A DNA stretch of 64,000 nucleotides from Novosphingobium hassiacum (lineage in GTDB: Bacteria; Pseudomonadota; Alphaproteobacteria; Sphingomonadales; Sphingomonadaceae): NCBI RefSeq assembly GCF_014196055.1, contig NZ_JACICY010000001.1:900255-964254 (forward strand). Direction: 5' to 3'. Below the pieces are notes generated by a model. The model made no database searches. It saw only the letters and a list, made by a program, of their open reading frames with translations, and had not been told where the DNA came from. The position numbers were made by a program, and so were the translations under genes. Positions 57,772 to 64,000 of the stretch are shown one piece after another (position 1 is the first letter of the stretch; each line of letters opens with the position of its first letter).

Positions 57772-59564
57772 GTCTCGGTCTCGATCGTGGACATTGTCGC
57801 TTGGCGATCATGCACCAGCAGGCGATGCGTGTGATAAGCGGCCAGCTTCTCGTTATGCACGACGCTGACGATCGTGGCGTCGGGCATCGCCGCACGTACC
57901 GCCTCATAGAAATACGCCGCATTGTCGGCGTCCAGCGCACTGGTCGCTTCGTCCAGCACGAGCAAGGTCGGGCGCTGAAGCAGGATACGCGCGAGCGCAA
58001 CACGCTGCTGCTCGCCAGGTGACAGTTCGTCCTGCCACATACGCAACTGGTGCATATCGTCGATATGGGTCGCCAACCGGACCTTCTCGAGCAACGCCGC
58101 GACGGTCGCATCGTCATGGTCCTCGGCGCGATCTGGAAAGCAGATGGCGTTCTTTAGCGATCCGAGCGGCAGATAGAGGCGCTGCGGGACCAGCATCGCC
58201 GTGCCGTGCCGGGTCATCGCAACCTGACCGGCGCCATCGGGCCACAGACCGGCAATAGCACGCAGCAACGTCGTCTTGCCGCTACCGGACGGACCCTCGA
58301 TGACCCACCGTTCGCCATTGCGCACAACCCAATCGGCCAAAGCGATCAGGGATTCGCCATTCGGGCGACGCAATTCCAGGTTCTGCACATGGATAGCGAC
58401 GCCTTCGCCCGCTTCACCCGGCCTGAAATCAATCCCGCGTGGCCGTTCATTGTCGATCGAGTCATCGAGCGCCTTGAGACGGTTGATGTTGGCGATCTGT
58501 TGCGCAAGGCCGGGATAGACCTGAACGAAATAGGACAGCGACGAACTGAACTGGGTGAAGGCATCGCGCGAGGCCATGACCTGACCGAAGCTGATCTGAC
58601 CGGCAAAGAACTTGGGTACGGTGAGGAACAGCGGGATGACGCCCATAACTCGATCGTAGATGCTGCTTCCCGCGCTCAGACCAATGTTAGCCCACATCAG
58701 CCGATACCAGTTGCGCCGAATATTGGCGAAGGACCCTTGCAGCCCGCGCCGCTCCATATCCTGCGTGCGAGAAAAAGCGATCTGTTCGCCATTTCTGCGG
58801 ACATGGATCAGGTTCGTGCGGAAATCGGCTTCATAATGCTGCTCGCGCATCCGGCGGCGGATGAATGGGCGACCGATCCAGGTGATCACGACCGATCCGA
58901 ACAGCACATAGACGATCGCGAACCAGATGAGATCGCCCCCGGGGAGCGCAATTTCATAACCGGCGACCGGGACCACTATCGCACTCGAGGTCTGCAGGAG
59001 GATATAGCCAAAGCTGACCGCGCTGATCAGGCTACCGATGATGCCAACGGCAATCCCGACGAGCGAGTTGCCCTGCGTCACGTTGGTGAAGGCCTTGATG
59101 TCTTCTGCGATACGCTGATCGGGATTATCGATCATACGCAGACGGTCAATCTCGTAGAACCGGTCACGGGCAAACCACCGGTCCATGTACCAGTTGGTGA
59201 GCCAGTTGCGCCACCGCATGGACAGCGTCCAGCTGACCAGATTGTTGGCCAGAACAAACGCAACTTGAAGCGCTGCGATCATCAGGAAGGTGAAGATCAG
59301 AGTCACGAACAGGCTCGATTGCCGCTGCTCGATCGAATCGAAAAAGTCACGCTGCCAGTGGTTGGACAGGATGAAGGTATAGACCCCGCCAAAGGAAATG
59401 GCGGCGTATGCGATCAGTAGGCACCATGCCGCCTTCCAGTCCTCCGACACGAAATAGCGTGTACTCAGCCGCCAGGCGTGCGCGAAGCGTTCGCGCGCTG
59501 GCTGCGCTGGCTGGAGACCCGCCTCGCGGCGGGTCTCCTCGACATTGGCTGGGGGTGGCATCAT
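57768..59564 (-). CDS. SbmA/BacA-like peptide ABC transporter (fused permease-ATPase)
   Basis: 598 residues. An N-terminal membrane domain of the ABC_membrane_2/SbmA type (about 35-340; WRNWLTNWYMDRWFARDRFY, QRIAEDIKAFTN) is fused to an ATPase: Walker A GPSGSGKTTLLRAIAGLWPD, signature LSPGEQQRVALARILL and Walker B LLVLDEATSALD. Relatives such as YddA and Rv1819c import hydrophilic peptides, bleomycin or vitamin B12. It lies 15 bp after the TonB receptor and overlaps tldE by 4 bp, which supports inward transport from periplasm to TldDE. Confidence 0.93.
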   Translation of the reverse strand: MMPPPANVEETRREAGLQPAQPARERFAHAWRLSTRYFVSEDWKAAWCLLIAYAAISFGGVYTFILSNHWQRDFFDSIEQRQSSLFVTLIFTFLMIAALQVAFVLANNLVSWTLSMRWRNWLTNWYMDRWFARDRFYEIDRLRMIDNPDQRIAEDIKAFTNVTQGNSLVGIAVGIIGSLISAVSFGYILLQTSSAIVVPVAGYEIALPGGDLIWFAIVYVLFGSVVITWIGRPFIRRRMREQHYEADFRTNLIHVRRNGEQIAFSRTQDMERRGLQGSFANIRRNWYRLMWANIGLSAGSSIYDRVMGVIPLFLTVPKFFAGQISFGQVMASRDAFTQFSSSLSYFVQVYPGLAQQIANINRLKALDDSIDNERPRGIDFRPGEAGEGVAIHVQNLELRRPNGESLIALADWVVRNGERWVIEGPSGSGKTTLLRAIAGLWPDGAGQVAMTRHGTAMLVPQRLYLPLGSLKNAICFPDRAEDHDDATVAALLEKVRLATHIDDMHQLRMWQDELSPGEQQRVALARILLQRPTLLVLDEATSALDADNAAYFYEAVRAAMPDATIVSVVHNEKLAAYHTHRLLVHDRQATMSTIETET

Positions 59565-59579
59565 GACAGGCGCAAACTA

Positions 59580-61913
59580 TCAGAAGATGCGCTTCGAGAT
59601 AGACAGGCGCACGTTCCGAGGTTCGTCGACCGGCACGTAGCTGAAGACGCTTGTCGTGTTGTAGTTGCGCCGATCGAAGATGTTGCGGATACCCAGGTTG
59701 AATTCGAAGCCGGCGACCGAGAGGAAGCCGTTGACATCGATCTGTCGCGCTGCCGGAACGACATATTGTCCCAGAAAATCAGCAAACGAGCTCGACCGTC
59801 CGTACAGGCCGACAGAGCCGCCTGCGGTCACGCCATCGGCAATCCGCGTGCGGTAGTTCGAATAGAGGCTGTAAGTATCGCGTGGCTGACGCGGAACGTC
59901 AGTGAGCGTGGCCGTCTTGGTCAGCAAGGCATATTTGGTTCGGGTGAAAGAGCCGGTCACGGTCCATCCCGGCAACACCTGGCCGACGATGTTGAGGTCG
60001 ATGCCTCGCCCACGCTGGCCCGGTTCCGATGTGAAACCGCCGATTGTCGGATTGAAGACGATGGTGTTGTCCTGCAAGATGTCGAAGTAAGAGGCGTTAA
60101 TCGTCGCCCGCTTCGCAAACAGGTCGAACTTGACGCCAGCTTCCTTGTTGGTGGTGATGATATTGGGCAGGAAATTCCGATCGCGATCGAGATTGAAGAT
60201 GGCCTGTTCGCCGCGCACATAGTTGGCGAAGAGTGAAAGATCGCTGGTGACATCGAAGATGATGCCAGCACTTGGCACGAGACCGTTCTTCTTGTTCACC
60301 GGTTGCGGCGTTGCACCGGGGAAAAAGAACTCCGTGCTTGTCTCGAACCAGTTCTTTCGCACACCGCCGAGCATCTTGATCTTCCAGAACTCGACCAGCG
60401 CCTGCCCGTAGATGGCCTCCTGCTTGCCCGAAGAACGGATCTGGACCGCGCCGAGCGGCGAGAACGGACGAACGGGAAGACTGGTGTTGGCGCCGAGCGG
60501 CGGGTTGAGGATCGTGGTAAAGACCGTGCCGCTGCTTTGATCGGTAAAACCCTTGCTATAGTTGTAGCCGACGTTGAAGCTCAGTTTCACCGCATTGCCG
60601 AGCTGCGTCTTGACGCGGACGAAGCCGTCGAGCGCATCGGACTTGCCCTCTTGCAGCGATCCACCGACGCCCAAAGTGAGGTTGCCGGCCCGGTTGTAGC
60701 CCACCTGATAAACCTGCAGTGCAAGCCTGCTGTCGTCGTGCAGGCCGCGCACCACAAGCTCGATTCCAGGCGTGATCTTGCGCGTAGCGTCGAAGTAGAA
60801 GCGGTCGGTTTTGACGCTGATGCCCTGGTCGGGCGAATAGATGGGCACTGAAGGATCGCGCTCGATGAGCTCGAAAGTCTTGTTGTTGAACAGCGTGTAA
60901 GCGCCGATACCGGCTTCAGATTTCGACAAGCTCGCGCCGATCACGATGTCGGTCAGCCGGTCGGTGAACCGCAGCGACGGCGCGATGAGATAATCCTCGG
61001 TTCCCCGGTAGCCACCATAATTGTGGTCCATCGTCTGCACGCTGGCGATCATGCGCGCGGTCAGCTTCTTGTCGGCGCTGATCGCGTTGTTGGCGTCGAT
61101 CACGCCGCGCACCAGCCCGAACGAGCCGGTGTCGAACGAAACAGCCAGCCGCTCCTCGGCGCTGGGCTTCTTGGTCACGACGTTGACGTTTCCGCCCAGA
61201 TTGCCGAAACCCGAGAGCAACGCATCGGGGCCCTTGAGCACTTCGACGCGCTCGATGTTGGCGACCGGCTGGTTGGCGCCCGATTGGACGCCATATTGCG
61301 ATCCGCCCGCCAGGCCGTTGACGAGGCCGGCTGCGCTGAAACCGCGCACCGTATAGCTGGCACCCGTGTTGGGATTGTTCGATTGCACCGAAACGCCGCC
61401 GGCGTTGCGCAAGATATCGGTGATATCGAGCGCCTGCTGATCCTGAATCGTCTTGGCGGTTATCACCTGCGTGTTGCGTGGCTGATCGCGCAGGCCCAGA
61501 CCGCTGCGATCGGATGTCGACGACTGGCGAACGAGCACGCTGGTTTCGGCCTCGTCCCGCCGCGCCCGCACCACGATGTCCTGGACGACATCCCACGAGC
61601 CATCGGGCGAGCGGCTGATGGCGAGGGTGGTCCCCGCGATCGCTGCCTGAATCGCTGCTTCAGTCGACGATGCCCGGCGCACAGAACGGGACTTCAACCC
61701 TGCGACCGCATCGGGATCAAAGTTGACGGTGGTACCCGATTGCGATGCGATTTCCTTGAGCGCATTGGCCAACGGCATGGCAGGCACGGAAATCTCGGCG
61801 CTGGCCGCAGCCTGTGCGAATGCCGTCGACGGCGCGACCACATCCATGATGGCGATGGAGCCAAGGCTTACAGCCCCCAGAAGCCAGCGTGTATTTAAAG
61901 ACATATCAAGCAT
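59580..61913 (-). CDS. TonB-dependent receptor with STN signalling domain
   Basis: 777 residues from ATG 61913 (a G-run lies just upstream; an ATG at 61904 is the alternative). The signal peptide is followed by an STN (secretin/TonB N-terminal) domain at about 35-95 (ISVPAMPLANALKEIASQSG), a TonB box near DIVVRARRDE, a plug (VLRQSSTSDRSGLGLRDQPR, DILRNAGGVSVQ) and a FecA/FhuA-type barrel ending ISKRIF. STN domains usually talk to a FecR-like anti-sigma factor; none is adjacent, but a LysR regulator lies just upstream. First gene of the operon that runs to 50.3 kb. Ligand unknown; siderophore-like or peptide. Confidence 0.93.
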   Translation of the reverse strand: MLDMSLNTRWLLGAVSLGSIAIMDVVAPSTAFAQAAASAEISVPAMPLANALKEIASQSGTTVNFDPDAVAGLKSRSVRRASSTEAAIQAAIAGTTLAISRSPDGSWDVVQDIVVRARRDEAETSVLVRQSSTSDRSGLGLRDQPRNTQVITAKTIQDQQALDITDILRNAGGVSVQSNNPNTGASYTVRGFSAAGLVNGLAGGSQYGVQSGANQPVANIERVEVLKGPDALLSGFGNLGGNVNVVTKKPSAEERLAVSFDTGSFGLVRGVIDANNAISADKKLTARMIASVQTMDHNYGGYRGTEDYLIAPSLRFTDRLTDIVIGASLSKSEAGIGAYTLFNNKTFELIERDPSVPIYSPDQGISVKTDRFYFDATRKITPGIELVVRGLHDDSRLALQVYQVGYNRAGNLTLGVGGSLQEGKSDALDGFVRVKTQLGNAVKLSFNVGYNYSKGFTDQSSGTVFTTILNPPLGANTSLPVRPFSPLGAVQIRSSGKQEAIYGQALVEFWKIKMLGGVRKNWFETSTEFFFPGATPQPVNKKNGLVPSAGIIFDVTSDLSLFANYVRGEQAIFNLDRDRNFLPNIITTNKEAGVKFDLFAKRATINASYFDILQDNTIVFNPTIGGFTSEPGQRGRGIDLNIVGQVLPGWTVTGSFTRTKYALLTKTATLTDVPRQPRDTYSLYSNYRTRIADGVTAGGSVGLYGRSSSFADFLGQYVVPAARQIDVNGFLSVAGFEFNLGIRNIFDRRNYNTTSVFSYVPVDEPRNVRLSISKRIF

Positions 61914-62192
61914 ATCATCCCCCCCCACAGGCCGAACGCAACCCCCGCGCAGCAACGGCTGCACGTCGGCTTGGACGAAACCTGGTGATCACTGCGGATA
62001 CGCCTTGCGGCGCACTATTGCGGCTGATCTCCGAAGAGACACTCAACCGCACCGAACCTCCTGTTGACCGGTATCCTGATCTTGACGTTAAAGCGTCAGC
62101 CGGATTTTCCTGTCGAGATGGAGGCTATGCTTCCGTTCGATGACAGGCAAATTCGAAGTGTTCATGTCGGGCATGAGCAAAATTGATGGCTG
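61914..62192 (-). promoter_or_regulatory. Likely promoter region of the peptide-handling operon
   Basis: 279 bp without a gene between the LysR stop and the receptor start. It is the only large gap before the operon, so the promoter and any LysR operator should lie here. I could not identify a convincing -35/-10 pair, Fur box or palindrome by eye. Confidence 0.4.
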
Positions 62193-63113
62193 TCAGGGCC
62201 GGTTTGGAAACTGGCTCACATGTTCTTCGATCCGCTTGACGAACCAGGCCAGCATGGGGTCGCGCCGACGGTGGCTGGCCCATTGCGCGACGTACACCGT
62301 CTCCTTGGTGGGAAACGGCGCGGCAAGGACCTTCAGCGGCATGAACGAGGCATAATATTGAAACAGCCATGCGCTGCCGGTCGCGACCAGATCGCTGCCG
62401 ATCAGAATGGCCGGCAGCGTCGCATGCGACGACGTTCGCACGCTGATCTGCCGTGCCTTGAGCAGGCATTCCCCCAGATCATCGACGGCAATGCGCGCGC
62501 TGGCATCGCCTTGCGGTACGATATGCCGCGCTGCCCGGTATTGGGCTTCATCCATGTAGTGGATGGAGCCAAGCTCGGTATGCTCGCTCCACACCATGCA
62601 CGACGCATGATCGGTCAGGATCGGCAGCGTCTCCAGTCGGTCAATTTTGCAATCTGCGGGGAGGAATAGCAGATCGGCGCCCTGATCGAGCGCGCGCTGG
62701 GGCGCATCGGCATCGAGCGGAAGCATCCGCACCGACAGGCCCGGCGCGTCGCTCGACAGGCTCCGCATTACCGGTCCCAGCAACATCTGCTCAATCGCCT
62801 CGGGCACCGCGATAATGACCGTCTGCGACGCAGTGAGCGGGTCAAAATCGAGCGCGTAATTGAACGTGCCCTCGATCTCCTGCATCACGCGCCGCACCTC
62901 TACGCGCAGTGCCAGGCCGAGCGGCGTCACCTGCTGATCGCCCCCCGAATGCGTGACAAGATCATCGCCGAAATGATCGCGCAGACGCCGCAGCGCGTGG
63001 CTCATCGCCGACTGGCTGAGCCGCACCCTGCGCCCCGCCTCGGTCAGCGTGGGTGCGTGCAGGATGGCGTGGAGCGGGTAGAGAAGATTGAGGTTGAGCC
63101 GATGCATCGGCAT
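62193..63113 (-). CDS. LysR-family transcriptional regulator
   Basis: 306 residues from ATG 63113 (ATG 63107 also possible); the frame remains open to 63830 but that extension is low in family likeness. The N-terminal winged helix-turn-helix is NLLYPLHAILHAPTLTEAGR then LSQSAMSHALRRLRDHFGDD. The C-terminal effector domain (about 92-300) is periplasmic-binding-protein-like. It is of the NodD/LinR-like branch judging by the N-terminus. It sits 279 bp upstream of the TonB/ABC/TldDE operon on the same strand and is the best candidate for its regulator. Confidence 0.9.
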   Translation of the reverse strand: MPMHRLNLNLLYPLHAILHAPTLTEAGRRVRLSQSAMSHALRRLRDHFGDDLVTHSGGDQQVTPLGLALRVEVRRVMQEIEGTFNYALDFDPLTASQTVIIAVPEAIEQMLLGPVMRSLSSDAPGLSVRMLPLDADAPQRALDQGADLLFLPADCKIDRLETLPILTDHASCMVWSEHTELGSIHYMDEAQYRAARHIVPQGDASARIAVDDLGECLLKARQISVRTSSHATLPAILIGSDLVATGSAWLFQYYASFMPLKVLAAPFPTKETVYVAQWASHRRRDPMLAWFVKRIEEHVSQFPNRP

Positions 63114-63268
63114 TTCCGTGGCGGGGGGACGCCGATCATGCCTGGACGCCATGGGACCGTCGAAGCTCATCGCGGCGTGCCTTTCAATCCCCGGCATTCG
63201 GCCGTGCCGCCAATCTGCCCCCAACGGATACACGTCCTCACGGTAAGGCGTCGCAGCGATATGACAAC

Positions 63269-63911
63269 CTAATCCAGCCCGGTCAGCGCGAGCAGCGCGT
63301 ATGTCGCCAGCCAGTGCTCGCCCATATAATCGCCGGCCACTGTGCCCAGCGCTGCCGCCAGATGCGCATCCGCCGCGGCTTCGAGCACCTGCCGTACGGC
63401 ACCTTCGGTCGTCGGCGCGATCTCGCGCATCGCCCACGCGCGCGTCAGGTTGAGCCCGTCGAGATGCGCGATTCTGCCGTCGCTGCGATCGCTGACATGG
63501 GCCGGTGAAAGCAAAGCCTGCGGCGACCCTTGCGCCAGTGCCGGGAGGAACGCCGCAAACCAGCCCTTGAACGCGTCTCCGGGCAGCAAGCGCCGCATCG
63601 CCAGTGCCTCGATCAGCGTGGGCGAGAGGAAATCCTCGCCGCCCGGCTCCCAGGCTTGCGCCGCGCGATCCAACCCGAACCAATGTTGCGCCCGTTCGGT
63701 CATCACGCTGCGCATTTGCTCGTCGCCGCACACCCGCGCATAGCGCTCGGCGAGCACCAGCGCGAACGCGGTGCTGGCATGCGTGCCGGTGCGCACGGGA
63801 TAAGTGAGCAATGCAAGGTGCTCGCGCCACAGCGTCGCAAACGCATCGGACAGGGGCCGCAGCGTCGCTGCGTGCGGGCTGCGCGCCGTCACCAGCTCGC
63901 TTTGCTGGACT
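63269..63911 (-). pseudogene. DUF2891 gene truncated by an insertion sequence
   Basis: The remaining frame covers roughly the C-terminal two thirds of a DUF2891 protein (LTYPVRTGTHASTAFALVLA, GEDFLSPTLIEALAMRRLLP, MGEHWLATYALLALTG), a secreted or cytoplasmic family of about 330 residues with unknown function. Upstream, the frame runs into the end of an IS element: the apparent start ATG at 63934 and the next few codons (MTGTKPLQV) come from IS sequence. The native N-terminus is therefore lost or lies beyond the IS. Expression from an IS-borne start is conceivable but unlikely to yield a functional protein. Confidence 0.7.
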
Positions 63912-64000
63912 TGTAACGGTTTTGTGCCGGTCACCTATCTCATTAAGCCACCTTGGCTTCGAACGCGAGCGGGCTGATGCCGCCCAGATATGAATGTCGG
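63912..64000 (-). mobile_element. End of an IS3-family insertion sequence
   Basis: The right edge cuts an insertion sequence. The minus strand encodes the last 18 residues of an OrfB-type transposase (RHSYLGGISPLAFEAKVA, stop at 63945-63943), a typical ending of IS3-family integrase-core transposases. The terminal inverted repeat probably begins at 63912 with TGTAACGG, since IS3 elements end in TG..CA. The exact group cannot be set from this fragment. Confidence 0.8.

Noticed and set aside
55000..63113. Lasso-peptide or other RiPP biosynthetic cluster
   Set aside because: TonB receptor, TldDE and ABC transporter invite this reading, but no precursor, B/C maturation proteins or isopeptidase are present.

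Overview
The window is GC-rich DNA from an alphaproteobacterium, most likely a sphingomonad (Novosphingobium or a close relative). Support for this: two large TonB-dependent receptors in 64 kb, a ChpT-type histidine phosphotransferase (CckA-ChpT-CtrA pathway), an alphaproteobacterial RpoH, a bacterial class A RNase P RNA, and a perfect GGAAC-N16-CGTT promoter of the alphaproteobacterial general stress sigma factor EcfG. Genus assignment is inference; no 16S or other species marker is present.

Layout. 1-6.1 kb: a tightly coupled trio, the C-terminal part of a large TPR/ATPase regulator, an atypical cytochrome P450 and a membrane-anchored DyP-type peroxidase. 6.1-8.2 kb: rpoH and an rluD-type pseudouridine synthase. 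8.4-10.6 kb: a radical SAM/SPASM protein with a glycosyltransferase. 10.6-13.5 kb: a chemoreceptor translationally coupled to an OprB-like porin. 13.7-15.9 kb: JAMM protease, ChpT, an AmpD-like amidase and rnpB. 15.9-24.4 kb: a CDF metal exporter, a fasciclin protein, clpX, clpP, a secreted amidase, a basic hypothetical protein, trigger factor and tRNA-Leu(UAG). 24.5-29.4 kb: a stress-promoter-driven tiny acidic protein, csaA, sppA, pyrB and an inactive dihydroorotase homologue. 29.4-33.5 kb: two SPOR-domain envelope proteins around a ParA-like ATPase. 33.5-38 kb: DUF418 protein, phospholipase D-like protein, L,D-transpeptidase-like protein and a ClC antiporter. 38.2-42.2 kb: a trehalose operon (otsB, GH15, otsA). 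42.2-50 kb: a DUF3857/transglutaminase protein, a LuxR-type regulator, a TonB receptor and a NylB-like serine hydrolase.

50.3-63.1 kb (minus strand) is the most unusual region: a LysR regulator, then an apparent operon of STN-TonB receptor, SbmA/BacA-like ABC transporter, TldE, TldD, thioredoxin, an unrecognised 295-residue protein, a thioredoxin reductase relic, an M3 oligopeptidase and a Cds1-like PLP enzyme. Read together it looks like a pathway that imports a peptide across both membranes, opens or reduces it, digests it and possibly releases sulfur from cysteine. This reading is inference. The right edge holds the end of an IS3-type transposase that has truncated a DUF2891 gene.

Most of the remainder is housekeeping. 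Coding density is very high and many neighbouring genes overlap by exactly 4 bp (ATGA or GTGA), marking coupled operons.
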